This document shows, piece by piece, positions 30,226-39,771 of a stretch of DNA of 41,845 bases; within the stretch, counting starts at the first letter, position 1; the number at the start of each line of letters is the position of its first letter. Where the stretch lies: IMG/VR virus record IMGVR_UViG_3300025030_000216, positions 1 to 41,845 of that record; one strand, written 5' to 3'. The DNA comes from a virus. Both the position numbers and the translations under genes were made by a program. The notes under the pieces were generated by a model, which saw only the letters and a list, made by a program, of their open reading frames with translations, was not told where the DNA came from and ran no database searches.

Positions 30226-30774
30226 ATGGTTAAAAAACAGAAAAAATTTATTGCCGCCTACGTGCGGAGCATGAACGCTCGTGCCTCTGCGATGGAGGCG
30301 GGTTACAAGGAACATCAAGCGCAAAATGCAGCGCAAAGGCTTTTAGCCGATAGATTGGTTCGGGAAGAGATTGAGCGGCAGATTCAGGAAGCGAACGAAA
30401 AAAATCTTGTTAACCGGGAGTTCGTCGTAACCGAACTCGCTCGGGTAGCTGGTTTCGACCCTGCCAAAATGTTCGACGCTAACGGGGCTCTACTTGACAT
30501 GGGAGCATGGCCGCAGGGGGCTTCAAAAGCAATAGCTTCCTTCGATGTTCAGGAGTTATATTCCGGTTCCGGGGCCAAAAAGGAGCAGATCGGAACGATA
30601 AAGAAGGTCCGTGTGTGGGACAAGTTGAAGGCTCTGGAACTGTTAGGCAAGACCCTGATGATGTTTCGCGAGGATGATCCGCAACAGGGAACGAACCAGC
30701 CGCCCCGGCTTATTTCTGAAAAGTCCCTGACCGACGAGGAATGGGAAACGAAATATGGTAAACCCAGTGGATAA
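30226..30774 (+). CDS. terS: Terminase small subunit
   Basis: 182 aa. KKFIAAYVRSMNARASAMEA and HQAQNAAQRLLADRLVREEI match the DNA-binding N-terminus of Terminase_2-type small subunits. It recognises the packaging site and loads the large subunit. No strong ribosome binding site. It overlaps the large subunit gene by 20 bases. Confidence 0.85.
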   Translation: MVKKQKKFIAAYVRSMNARASAMEAGYKEHQAQNAAQRLLADRLVREEIERQIQEANEKNLVNREFVVTELARVAGFDPAKMFDANGALLDMGAWPQGASKAIASFDVQELYSGSGAKKEQIGTIKKVRVWDKLKALELLGKTLMMFREDDPQQGTNQPPRLISEKSLTDEEWETKYGKPSG

Positions 30775-32134
30775 CGTGGTGTGGGCTCCTCAGCCGGGGC
30801 CGCAGGAGGCTTTTATTCGCTGTGACGTTTACGAGATTTTCTATGGTGGGGCGCGTGGCGGTGCTAAGACTGATTCTGTCCTCGGGAAATACGGAATCAA
30901 GCAGGAGCGCTATGGGAGCGGGTTTAATGGTGTGATTTTTCGTAAAACGGTTCCCTCTCAGGATGACCTAGTATCCAGGTCCAGAGAGATTTACGGGCCG
31001 CTGGGCGGCAAATATAACGAGACAAAATCAACTTGGAAATTCCCGCGCGGGGGGAAACTCAGGTTTCGCCCGCTGGAAACTGTCCAGGACGCCGATAAAT
31101 ACCAGGGTCAAAACCTGTCGGATGTGGCCGTTGAGGAAGCTGGCGTTTATGCCGATCCGGCTCCAATACAGAGGTTACACGGCATTCTGCGGTCAGCTCA
31201 CGGTGTTCCGACGCAACTGGTATTGACGGGCAATCCGGGCGGCGCGGGTCAGGCATGGCTTGACGAGCGGTATGTCAAGCCGTTCCCGGCTGGCTTCAAG
31301 ATCCACTATGAGGAATACGAAACCCTCCCAGGAGTGCCACCGGTAAAGCGCGGGAGGGTGTTTATCCCCTCGAAGGTCACAGATAATAAGATCCTGCTCC
31401 AAAACGATCCCGGCTACGTTGTTGGGCTCCGAATGGTAGGCGGTGAGGATCTTGTTAATGCGTGGTTGTTCGGGCGGTGGGACGGAAAATTTGGGCAATT
31501 CTTCAACGAGTGGAAACCCGAAAAACACGTTATTCCTGATTTCCCGATCCCCTTATGGTGGAAACGTTACGGGGCTATGGATTGGGGCTATGATCCTGAC
31601 CCGTGGGTATACAAATGGTATGCGGTCGATGACCAGGGGCATACCTTCCTATACCGGGAAATTTGGGGGAATGAAATGACCCCCCGCGAGGCTGCGGAAA
31701 AGATTCTCTCGGCGCAGGGAGATGAGCGGGTATCGTCTGCTGAGGGAGATCCGAATATGTTTTTCAACAAGGACGGGGTATCAACGGGCGAAAAATTGAA
31801 CGGTGCCGGGCTCCCTATTTTCCCTGCGAATAATGAAAGGGAGCAAGGCTGGATGCGGGTTAGAGAAGTATTGCGGGATAATCCGAAAACCGGGCTCCCG
31901 TATTTCCGGGTATTAAAATCGTGTCAGAAATCGGTAGAGGCTATTCCGGCCATGCGATACCACGAGAAAAATCGGCTTGATTGCGCCCCGAATAAGCTTG
32001 ACCATTGGACGGATTGCGACCGGTATCATTTTATTTCTCGGTTCAGCGAGTCCAGCAAACCGAAAGAGCCGCCCCCGTGGGATAGCTACGAGGGTATGAA
32101 ATTACGACAGATCAGGAGGGAATATGGAAGGTGA
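30755..32134 (+). CDS. terL: Terminase large subunit
   Basis: 459 aa. Walker A FYGGARGGAKT at 29-39; Walker B-like VAVEEAG near 125; C-terminal RNase H-like nuclease with AMDWGYDPDP (Asp near 276) and SAEGDPNMF near 328. Motor and nuclease domains are both complete. It cuts concatemers and drives DNA into the prohead. Confidence 0.93.
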   Translation: MVNPVDNVVWAPQPGPQEAFIRCDVYEIFYGGARGGAKTDSVLGKYGIKQERYGSGFNGVIFRKTVPSQDDLVSRSREIYGPLGGKYNETKSTWKFPRGGKLRFRPLETVQDADKYQGQNLSDVAVEEAGVYADPAPIQRLHGILRSAHGVPTQLVLTGNPGGAGQAWLDERYVKPFPAGFKIHYEEYETLPGVPPVKRGRVFIPSKVTDNKILLQNDPGYVVGLRMVGGEDLVNAWLFGRWDGKFGQFFNEWKPEKHVIPDFPIPLWWKRYGAMDWGYDPDPWVYKWYAVDDQGHTFLYREIWGNEMTPREAAEKILSAQGDERVSSAEGDPNMFFNKDGVSTGEKLNGAGLPIFPANNEREQGWMRVREVLRDNPKTGLPYFRVLKSCQKSVEAIPAMRYHEKNRLDCAPNKLDHWTDCDRYHFISRFSESSKPKEPPPWDSYEGMKLRQIRREYGR

Positions 32135-33926
32135 ACAGTTAGCCATGATTGAAGATCCCATGCCCGTTACGGACGGAGCGGCGGGAGAACCAGAGCAAGA
32201 AGAATCGTTTGATTTTGATGCCCTCCGCAGGCGATGGCAACATTTTATCAAGATCGGAAATAACGAGTTAGACAAGTTCAAAGACCCGAACAAACGCGCG
32301 GATATGCTGATGCAGGGGGAGTTGATCGACTCCCGGAACGTAGACGGTATCGACGGTATCGGGCGAGGTAGAACCCGATATAACGCAATCAGACCGCGCG
32401 TTATCAGGAGCGTTAATAACCTCTACGCCCGGAACCCAAAAGTCACCGCAACCACCAAAAAACCGTTTTACAAAACGGAGTTGGCACCCATGATCGACCC
32501 CGCAACCGGACAGCCGGTTATCGGTGCAGATGGTATGCCGGTCATGGTCCCGAACGAGATCGAAATTTCCGAGGAACGGGCCGACATTGTGGAGGCGGTG
32601 ATGAACGAAAGTTTCCGGGAAAGTTCGTTCAAAAGTGAAGCGAAGGCCGGAATTTACGAGGCGAAACAGCGCCCTTGTGGTTGGTTAGAGGTTGGCTACG
32701 AGTTCGATGAGGACAACGACCAGGACGGCATTTTCTACCGGTTCCGACGGTTCACTGAAGTTATTTCCGATCCGCTGGCAGAGTTTTATCATGGGGTTGT
32801 TCGTAACTGCCGTTTTATGGGCCGCCGTTTGTGTTTGTCCGAATCTGAGGCGGGGAAGCTCGGGCTTGACTGGGCGGTAATAAAAAGCAACCCTGACAAT
32901 CTCGAAAATGACGCGCTGGATTCAGAGCTGAAACGCGGGGTTGTCTATGAGATGTGGGACAAGGACCAGGGCCTATACGGCTATGTTTGCGAGCATGGAC
33001 AGGACTTCCCGAAGCCTCCGGAGCCATGGCCGCTCGTAATCGACGGGTTCCCTTTTGTCCCTCTGAAACTAGCAGAGGATCAGGGGAAAAAATTTTCCCG
33101 CCCGCCCGTTCTGGAAGCTGAATACCACCAAGAAGAAATAACGAACATGAGGCAGACCATGAACCGGGCAATAGTCCATGGCCGCCCGGTGACGCTTTAC
33201 GACTCAATCGCGCTGTCGAAAACGGATGTTGCAATTCTTCAGGGCCGGGAAAAAGAAGGGTATTTTGGAGTTGAAAACCTCGGCAGGTTGAACCAACCAC
33301 CCATGGTCACGGTCAACGATAACAAAATTGATCCGGAGCTTTACGGCCAGTATGCCCGCAACGAGTATGAAATGGACGTTCTTCTTGGCGTTATATCTCA
33401 AGACACCGGGCGGGCATCAAAGGCGTCGGCAACGGAAATTGATGTAATTGCAGGGAGTTCGGAGCAATTTGTTTCCGCTGAAAAGGATGTGATTGACGAC
33501 TGGATGAGGACCATCGCCCGCAAAGCCAAACAGATCCTGGAACAAACCATTACGGACGAAAAAATTATTGAAGTCACGGGTCGAGATGGGGTGAAGTTCT
33601 GGGCGAAATATACCGGTTCCGTCCTCCAAGAGTGCGATGTTGATATCGAAGTTGGATCGACAACCCGGCAGGATGACAACGCAAAACAACAGGTCAATAT
33701 CAATCTTCTGAACGTGGCCAAAGGCGTTCCAGGTATCGACACAACTGAAATGGTTTTGGACACGATGAAGGACATGGGCCGCCGGAATGTTGATAAATAC
33801 CGGCTTCAGGCTCCAACGCAAGGAGCGCAACCGCAACCGGGGCTTGCTCCTGGCGGGGCTGCTGGTGAAACAACCGGAATAAACCCGGCGCAATCGCTGG
33901 CAGACCAGATGAACCCAATGGTTTAA
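32124..33926 (+). CDS. Portal protein (podovirus type)
   Basis: 600 aa; GGAGGGAAT before the ATG. After an acidic N-terminus, RTRYNAIRPRVIRSVNNLYA, YLGVENL-like mid segments and a Pro/Gly/Gln-rich C-terminal tail fit the P22-like portal family. It follows the terminase and precedes the scaffold. The dodecameric portal forms the DNA entry channel and the connector for the tail. Confidence 0.85.
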   Translation: MEGEQLAMIEDPMPVTDGAAGEPEQEESFDFDALRRRWQHFIKIGNNELDKFKDPNKRADMLMQGELIDSRNVDGIDGIGRGRTRYNAIRPRVIRSVNNLYARNPKVTATTKKPFYKTELAPMIDPATGQPVIGADGMPVMVPNEIEISEERADIVEAVMNESFRESSFKSEAKAGIYEAKQRPCGWLEVGYEFDEDNDQDGIFYRFRRFTEVISDPLAEFYHGVVRNCRFMGRRLCLSESEAGKLGLDWAVIKSNPDNLENDALDSELKRGVVYEMWDKDQGLYGYVCEHGQDFPKPPEPWPLVIDGFPFVPLKLAEDQGKKFSRPPVLEAEYHQEEITNMRQTMNRAIVHGRPVTLYDSIALSKTDVAILQGREKEGYFGVENLGRLNQPPMVTVNDNKIDPELYGQYARNEYEMDVLLGVISQDTGRASKASATEIDVIAGSSEQFVSAEKDVIDDWMRTIARKAKQILEQTITDEKIIEVTGRDGVKFWAKYTGSVLQECDVDIEVGSTTRQDDNAKQQVNINLLNVAKGVPGIDTTEMVLDTMKDMGRRNVDKYRLQAPTQGAQPQPGLAPGGAAGETTGINPAQSLADQMNPMV

Positions 33927-33936
33927 GGAGAAAACA

Positions 33937-34422
33937 ATGAAATATTTTCGCAAGCCAATTTCCATCGAGGCGTATATGATCCCGGCCAATGCCCGTGAAG
34001 GCGACTATCTGGTAATAAAGAAAAATGAATGTTGCGAAGTCATTTCGGCTGAAGATTTTGCCCGCGAGTTTTCCCGGAGCCCCTCAGCCTTAGTGCCGGT
34101 GCCAAAGCCCGACCTTGAGCCGGAAGAAGAAATCCTTACACCCCCACCAAGAAAATTCCCTCGGATGCCCCTGAAGCCAACCGAGGCAGATATCGCCCTT
34201 CTGAAAAAACAGGAGGCACAAACGGCGGTCATGTGTTGCGCCACTTGCGGGGCCGATGTCCAGGTGAAAGACGCTGATGCAAACAAGGATTGCCCCAAAT
34301 GCTCAACGCTCCCGAAGGGAACCAGGAAGCAGGTCTTGATTCCCTGCCCGTCATGCGGTGACTTGAAACAGCCTCATAAAATTGTTGCTGGCAAGTGCGT
34401 TGATTGCCTCGGGGGTGACTGA
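33937..34422 (+). CDS. Phage protein with PGDYG-like start and zinc ribbons
   Basis: 161 aa; AAGGAG site. The start KYFRKPISIEAYMIPANARE and GDYLVIKK recall the PGDYG-type small phage proteins. A Pro-rich linker follows, then CCATCGADVQVKDADANKDC and CPSC...CVDC, two zinc ribbons. The role in the head operon is unknown; it could be regulatory rather than structural. Confidence 0.65.
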   Translation: MKYFRKPISIEAYMIPANAREGDYLVIKKNECCEVISAEDFAREFSRSPSALVPVPKPDLEPEEEILTPPPRKFPRMPLKPTEADIALLKKQEAQTAVMCCATCGADVQVKDADANKDCPKCSTLPKGTRKQVLIPCPSCGDLKQPHKIVAGKCVDCLGGD

Positions 34423-34706
34423 TGCCACTGTTCATTTATCGTTGTCAAACGTGTGACAATGGGTTTGAAGAGTTTTTCCATAACCGCAACGATGGTGATA
34501 TTTGCGCCTGTCCAGTGTGCGGAGGCGAGGGAAAGAAATGCCTCCAACCAGGGAAATACAAGATCAGGACAGGAGACTTTTTTGAACCATACTGGGAAGA
34601 AGACTTTGGCCCGGAGCCGGTATTTATCCATAGCCGGGAGCATCTTTTCAAGGAGGCGCGGGAACGTGGGTTCAATCTCCGCCGGATGCCCGAAAAACTA
34701 AAATAA
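34422..34706 (+). CDS. FmdB-type zinc-ribbon protein
   Basis: 94 aa. PLFIYRCQTCDNGFEEFF and CACPVCGG match the FmdB/Zinc_ribbon_8 family (CxxC...CxxC). The C-terminal half is basic (HLFKEARERGFNLRRMP). Shares one base with the upstream stop. Often seen between portal and scaffold in phages; function unknown. Confidence 0.8.
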   Translation: MPLFIYRCQTCDNGFEEFFHNRNDGDICACPVCGGEGKKCLQPGKYKIRTGDFFEPYWEEDFGPEPVFIHSREHLFKEARERGFNLRRMPEKLK

Positions 34707-34714
34707 TCGAAAAA

Positions 34715-34746
34715 GTGTGGTAAAATTGCCGCACTTGGAATATACT
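34715..34746 (+). promoter_or_regulatory. Putative late promoter, copy 3
   Basis: GTGTGGTAAAATTGCC (34715-34730; differs at two positions) plus TATACT at 34741-34746, with the same 10-base spacing. It lies 27 bases before the scaffold ATG. Confidence 0.7.
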
Positions 34747-34772
34747 TAAAATATACGGATAAGGAGTTTTGA

Positions 34773-35654
34773 ATGTCTGAATTGGATACCGTGGTTGAAG
34801 CCGGGTCAGAATCCCCCGCTGGCGGCTCAGAAGCACCAGAAAATTCCGGGAGTATTTCGGATATTTTCGACGCTGTTGAAGCTGCGAAAAAAGCGGAAAC
34901 GGATAACGGCTCCGGAGATGACACCCCGCCCAAAAAAGAAGAGGTCACGCCGTCACTGTTAGCGGGTAAGTATGAGACACCGCGAGACCTGGAAAAAGCG
35001 TTCCTTGAGCTTCAAACGAAGCTTGGCCAGCAGGGGCAGGAATTGGGGGAACTTCGCAAGCTCAAAGAACCTCCACCCGCTGACAAGGAACCCGAACAAC
35101 TTCCGGACCTTGCGCCTGATGAACTCGAACAGCTGCGGGATGAAATGATCGAAGAGCATGGGGAAAAACAGGGCACAAAGCTGTATCAAGGTTTCCTGAA
35201 AAGGCTTGAAGCGCAAAGGCTTGAAAAAGTCATTGATGCTAGAGTGAAGCCGCTTCGGGATGCTGTTGAGCCGGTTTTGAAGAAGCAGGATGAACTTGCA
35301 CAACAAGAAACCCAGCTTTCGCGCAAGCAGTATCTTGATGACACTCGAAAAGAATTTGGTGACGACTTCGAGGGCCTTCAAAAACAGCTTGCAAATGATG
35401 CCCTTGTCCAGAGCATTCTTGCTAAATCCCCATCTCAAGATGCAATCATCGAAATTGCAAAGACCTCTCCAGAAAAAGCTCACCGTATGATTCTCTGGGA
35501 GATCCAGAGCCACAATCTCCGCGCTGATGCTGAAAAACGGCGCAGATCCAAACCGGCAGATATGCGGGGCGGTCCTCCGGTCCAGAAATCAAAAATTAAA
35601 GGCGGTACGATCCGGGATTATTACGACGCCGCTGAAAAAGACCTTCGGGCCTGA
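34773..35654 (+). CDS. Capsid scaffold protein
   Basis: 293 aa, very acidic and Glu/Lys/Gln-rich with a long helical coiled-coil region (~70-200) and a basic C-terminus (AEKRRRSKPADMRGG). Preceded by its own late promoter and AAGGAG, and followed by the major capsid gene: standard scaffold position. It guides capsid assembly and is then removed. Confidence 0.85.
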   Translation: MSELDTVVEAGSESPAGGSEAPENSGSISDIFDAVEAAKKAETDNGSGDDTPPKKEEVTPSLLAGKYETPRDLEKAFLELQTKLGQQGQELGELRKLKEPPPADKEPEQLPDLAPDELEQLRDEMIEEHGEKQGTKLYQGFLKRLEAQRLEKVIDARVKPLRDAVEPVLKKQDELAQQETQLSRKQYLDDTRKEFGDDFEGLQKQLANDALVQSILAKSPSQDAIIEIAKTSPEKAHRMILWEIQSHNLRADAEKRRRSKPADMRGGPPVQKSKIKGGTIRDYYDAAEKDLRA

Positions 35655-35695
35655 AACCGGCTTCCCTCCTGCCTAATTGAAAAGGAGTTTTTACA

Positions 35696-36694
35696 ATGGC
35701 CTATACTGGCGTTGATCTCATTAACTCGACCATCTCTAACTACGTGCGGGAAGGCAAGTTCATTGATAACGTATCAAGCCGCGTTCCGTTCCTTAACTGG
35801 CTCCGGAAATCCGGCTCTTTCAAACCCTGGACGGGAAACGGGAAACAGATTGAAGAACCCGCGTTCAAAAACCTGGTTACGGGTAACACCCAATCCCTTG
35901 ATCCCTACGATGAAGTGGTTATCAGACCGTCGGAAAATTCCGCGCTGGTTCCCTACACTCGGAAGGTGATTCGTCACCCCATCGTTATTTCCGAGGAAGA
36001 AATGGAGCAAAACAGCGGGCGGGAACAGATGATTGACTTGGTTGATTCCAAGATGATGATTGCCGAATTGTCCTTTGCATCTGACCTGGAAACTATGCTT
36101 TTCGGTGATGGAACCGGGAACAGCGGGAAAGACCTGCTCGGATTGGAGGCGTTCATTCCGAACACGTCCAACAGTGGCACGTTTGCCGGCTACGACCGAT
36201 CTGCCGCCGCTAACGCCTGGATTCGCTGTTCGACCGCCTCCGGTGCGAAAACAACCAGCGCGTTTGACAATCTCCGCGCCAAAATGTCGAACCTCACGAA
36301 CACCCTTTCCCGTGGTGCCATGCGCCCGGAATTGTATCTCACGGATCAGACGGTATACGAAGGCTATGAAACCCTGTGTTACGGGAAATACATGCCCACC
36401 GACAAGACCGGGGCTATCGACCTTGGTTTCCAGGGTGATCTTACTTTCCGGGGCAAGCCGGTTGTGTTCGGCGATTCCGCGATTGCGACGGCAAGCAAGA
36501 TGTATCTTCTGAATGCTACCGCGTTCAAATTCAGAGTCATGGGCTTGAAGAAGTCCGAAGATTCCCCGTTTGAAATTGAAGGCCCATTTGATCGCAAACC
36601 CGATCAAGCTGCTATGGCCTGGCTACTCTCGCTCAAGGGCGCTTTGACACTGAACTTCTTCCGGAATGTCGGCGCTCTGTATTCGATCACCTAA
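35696..36694 (+). CDS. Major capsid protein
   Basis: 332 aa; AAAAGGAG ribosome binding site. Patterns FIDNVSSRVPFLNWLRKSG, PYTRKVIRHPIVISEEEME, FASDLETMLFGDG, GAMRPELYLTDQTVYE and GKPVVFGDS are typical of HK97-fold capsid proteins of podovirus-like phages. No N-terminal propeptide region is visible; the scaffold is separate. Confidence 0.9.
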   Translation: MAYTGVDLINSTISNYVREGKFIDNVSSRVPFLNWLRKSGSFKPWTGNGKQIEEPAFKNLVTGNTQSLDPYDEVVIRPSENSALVPYTRKVIRHPIVISEEEMEQNSGREQMIDLVDSKMMIAELSFASDLETMLFGDGTGNSGKDLLGLEAFIPNTSNSGTFAGYDRSAAANAWIRCSTASGAKTTSAFDNLRAKMSNLTNTLSRGAMRPELYLTDQTVYEGYETLCYGKYMPTDKTGAIDLGFQGDLTFRGKPVVFGDSAIATASKMYLLNATAFKFRVMGLKKSEDSPFEIEGPFDRKPDQAAMAWLLSLKGALTLNFFRNVGALYSIT

Positions 36695-36708
36695 GGAGGA
36701 AATTTAAT

Positions 36709-37203
36709 ATGGCCGGAGCTGTAAGACTTGGTGTCCCGTTCCAGGGAAAAAATGGTGACTGGTTCGTTGTTGCAAAGAGCCACGCCGCCCTTGTTGCGGG
36801 AACCCCGTATCTTATCACGTTCACTTACGATTCCTACGTCAAAGACGGAACCACCTACTACCAGCAGGACGCTATCACCGCTGCTGTTGATGCCGTCGCT
36901 TCAATCCCTCGCTTGATTGCCTGGGCACAAGCAGACGAAGCAAACACGGACGTTGAAGTTGTCCTTAAATGCGGCGGTGAAATGGATGTTCTGTGTGATG
37001 GCGGGACAAATGATATCGCCGTTGGAAACTTCCTGAAGATCATTCCGGGCACTTCAACGGATGTTCTGGTTTACGAAGGAACCACAATCACCGCGTCCTC
37101 GATGGCTATTGCCCTTGAGGCATACGCTGATGCCACCGCTGCGCTGAAGAAGGTTTTCATTATCCCCTTCTGCGCCACGGCTGGCCGCGTCGTCAACACC
37201 TGA
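36709..37203 (+). CDS. Capsid decoration/stabilisation protein candidate
   Basis: 164 aa; AAGGAGG site. Beta-rich with SHAALVAGTPYLITFTYDSY and GNFLKIIPGTSTDVLVYEG. It directly follows the major capsid protein, where decoration proteins lie, and a terminator follows. Family not certain. Confidence 0.65.
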   Translation: MAGAVRLGVPFQGKNGDWFVVAKSHAALVAGTPYLITFTYDSYVKDGTTYYQQDAITAAVDAVASIPRLIAWAQADEANTDVEVVLKCGGEMDVLCDGGTNDIAVGNFLKIIPGTSTDVLVYEGTTITASSMAIALEAYADATAALKKVFIIPFCATAGRVVNT

Positions 37204-37209
37204 TTCTTT

Positions 37210-37238
37210 CGGGGGAGGGCTTTGGCTCTCCCCCGTTT
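37210..37238 (+). terminator. Terminator after the capsid/decoration genes
   Basis: CGGGGGAG (37210-37217) pairs with CTCCCCCG (37228-37235), followed by TTT. Possibly leaky, attenuating downstream genes relative to the capsid. Confidence 0.65.
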
Positions 37239-37262
37239 GACCAATCTAACTGAGGAGTTTTT

Positions 37263-37565
37263 ATGGCACATTTTGATTATGTCCCGCCCGGGATGAAGGC
37301 TGAAAACGGCATTCTGAAACCTTTAAGCGCGGGGAATCTCCCCGAATGCCAGCGACTTTTGACCCTGGCATTGGCAGAACGTGACAACTTCCAACGGGAA
37401 GTGAAAGAGCTTGCGGACAAGATCCAGGAAATTTATGTCCAGGGGGCTCCCCCGGTGTTGCGGGAAGAGATCGCCGTTGTTCGTGCCGAGAACACCCGAC
37501 TTGCTGAAGAACTTGAAAAGCTGAAGAAACCAGCGGCCAAAAAGAAAACCGAAGCTGAGGCGTAA
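37263..37565 (+). CDS. Small coiled-coil protein
   Basis: 100 aa. N-terminal HFDYVPPGMKAENGILKP, then helices ERDNFQREVKELADKIQEI and VRAENTRLAEELEKLKK and a Lys-rich tail. Probably a head-joining or assembly protein by position. No family recognised. Confidence 0.6.
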   Translation: MAHFDYVPPGMKAENGILKPLSAGNLPECQRLLTLALAERDNFQREVKELADKIQEIYVQGAPPVLREEIAVVRAENTRLAEELEKLKKPAAKKKTEAEA

Positions 37566-37567
37566 AA

Positions 37568-38239
37568 ATGACTTTCGCCGCGCTTGTTGCCCTGATCCAG
37601 AATGAAATCAACGATAACACATCTCAGATGCAAACCCGAATTGAAGGGTGGGTTAATGACGCCCATCACGAAATTTGTGCGTATCGCGATTGGGTTTGGC
37701 TTGAGGCCGTGGTAACAAGCATTACCCTGAAAACATCGAATCTCCCGATAAACATTCAGACCGGGTTTTCCACTCCGTTGCGGAAAATTCTTGATATTCT
37801 GGATTACACCGCATCGCCTTATGATCCGCTCCGGGAATCGACCTCGGATGAGGTCCGCGGGTTCATGCAGAATTACGCGAACTTTACGGACATCCCCGAA
37901 TACTATTACATGATTGGCGTTACGCTGGACCTGTTTCCTCCGGCTGATGCAACCGGGAGGAGCTATTCAATCCGGGGAACAAAACTGGCTTCGAGTTATA
38001 CCACCGGCTCAACAAGTGCGCTATTGGTGCCTGACAGGTGGGTATCTGCGTTGAAATACTCTGTTTTGTATCGGGCCTGGGCCTGGCTGAATGACCCACG
38101 GGCGGCAACGTCCATTGCCGAGTTTAACCGGCTCCTGGATAAAATGCTCTCCGAGGACACCAGCGAGGGCGCAAAGATCCAGTATGCCCATCGACGCCCG
38201 CCTAACTCGATCTTGCCGAGGCTGATTGATAACTCATGA
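37568..38239 (+). CDS. Head-tail adaptor protein
   Basis: 223 aa. TFAALVALIQNEINDNTSQM, RIEGWVNDAHHEICAYRDW, YYYMIGVTLDLFPPADA and an Arg/Trp-containing helical C-terminus match podovirus-type connector adaptors (gp4-like). It overlaps the hub gene by ATGA. Confidence 0.8.
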   Translation: MTFAALVALIQNEINDNTSQMQTRIEGWVNDAHHEICAYRDWVWLEAVVTSITLKTSNLPINIQTGFSTPLRKILDILDYTASPYDPLRESTSDEVRGFMQNYANFTDIPEYYYMIGVTLDLFPPADATGRSYSIRGTKLASSYTTGSTSALLVPDRWVSALKYSVLYRAWAWLNDPRAATSIAEFNRLLDKMLSEDTSEGAKIQYAHRRPPNSILPRLIDNS

Positions 38240-39771
38240 AAAGAATTTGGCTTGCTGTTATTTTGATTGTCTTGTCCTTGGCGTTTTGCGCGCTGGGACA
38301 GGTAGACAGAGTGGAATATTCGGATTTTAGCGGGGGCCTTTACGCTGGATACGATTCCCGCAAGTGCCCACCTAACCAATTCCTTGAGCTAAAAAATTGC
38401 ATTATCCAGGCTGACGGCTCGCTGACTGTTCGGGGAGGGTTCAGAAAAATAGTTGTTCCGGATAACGTCACTGAGGCCGGGCACTTATTCCGCTTCGACG
38501 GGTTCCCAATAATCACCCGGACGGCCGGATCTACCGGGGTTTATGCAAATTTTGTTGGTTCAAGCACACAGTTACCCCTCGGGTTTGTTACCGGTTTCGT
38601 ATCTGCGGCGACAATGGATGATTACTTGATCTATGGCGGATACGGTGGAGCTTTATACACTTGGTACAAATATGCTACGATGGCGGCTAATATTACGTCC
38701 TCGCGGATACAGGACATTATTGCTCATAACGACCGGGTTTTTTATGCCTCCGAGGGAACCCTTTACGAATCAGCCGTAGGAAGCGCAACAGATTTTGCAG
38801 GCGGGGAAGCTTGGGTTGTTGGTGGCGGGGAAGGCGGGGAGATAACAGGGCTTGGCCAAGCCGATGGGTCCTTGTATGTCTTTAAGGAGCGGAAAATTTT
38901 TCGGATGGATGGCTATTCCCCGTCCGAAAGGGTATTCACAAAGATTTCTGATATCGTAGGCTGCACCGCTGGCGGCAACCCGATATCGTTCAAAAGTGCG
39001 TCAATCGGCGATGGTATTATTTTCCCAACTGACCGGAGCGATTTATACATGATCGCGAATAGCCAGGTATATGATGTTTGCTCTCATATCAAGAAGCTTC
39101 TTCCGGGTCCCGGGGCCAATTTTAGGTTGACCCTGAGCAGAAAACTAGGCTTGGGTATTTTTTACGAAGAAACGAATGATACTTGGTATGCGCTTCATCT
39201 TGATTCCATCACTGCCAGGCCTGGCGGGTTTTTTATCCCAGTGTCGCAATGGTATTTGACTCCGAAGACCTCATCTTCATTACCGATTCTTATTGGTGGT
39301 GAAGACGATTTCTGTGCAACTACGGGAGAAGAAAACGGCGGGGCAAGCACCCCTCTTTTTCTTTATTATGACACCCGGTCAGCTTCTAATATGGCGATTG
39401 ATAATTTTAACAGCGCAACAATGACCCCGGTCATAAGCGTTAAAACTTCGTTTGACCCTCTTGGTGATGAACGATATTTGAAAAACGTGAGGAAAATAAC
39501 TGTGAGATGTTCCAGCAAAGAATCTGCTGGAACCGGGTTGGCTACAACCACGACCTCATTTAATTTTTCTTCTGCTGTTGTTTCTTCTGCTACAGAAACC
39601 GCGTCACTGGCTACCGAGTCGGTCAAGATCATTTCTTACCCGTCGGGATATTTCGAGCGTATCAGCATCAATTTTCTGATTTCTGGCGCAACCCCCTTGA
39701 GTGGGAATGGGCAAACGATCAATATCCATTCGATTATTGCTGATTATGTGTTGGGTTCGCGGGTGTATTGA
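38236..39771 (+). CDS. Tail hub/stopper (beta-propeller type) with a signal peptide
   Basis: 511 aa. The mature part begins VEYSDFSGGLYAGYDSRKCP, with QFLELKNCIIQADGSLTVRG, blades GYGGALYTWYKY and RKIFRMDGYSP, the usual beta-propeller stopper/nozzle of podoviruses. Residues 1-21 (MKRIWLAVILIVLSLAFCAL plus G) look like a Sec signal peptide, unexpected for an internal tail protein. The ATGA overlap makes a downstream start unlikely. Confidence 0.8.
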   Translation: MKRIWLAVILIVLSLAFCALGQVDRVEYSDFSGGLYAGYDSRKCPPNQFLELKNCIIQADGSLTVRGGFRKIVVPDNVTEAGHLFRFDGFPIITRTAGSTGVYANFVGSSTQLPLGFVTGFVSAATMDDYLIYGGYGGALYTWYKYATMAANITSSRIQDIIAHNDRVFYASEGTLYESAVGSATDFAGGEAWVVGGGEGGEITGLGQADGSLYVFKERKIFRMDGYSPSERVFTKISDIVGCTAGGNPISFKSASIGDGIIFPTDRSDLYMIANSQVYDVCSHIKKLLPGPGANFRLTLSRKLGLGIFYEETNDTWYALHLDSITARPGGFFIPVSQWYLTPKTSSSLPILIGGEDDFCATTGEENGGASTPLFLYYDTRSASNMAIDNFNSATMTPVISVKTSFDPLGDERYLKNVRKITVRCSSKESAGTGLATTTTSFNFSSAVVSSATETASLATESVKIISYPSGYFERISINFLISGATPLSGNGQTINIHSIIADYVLGSRVY

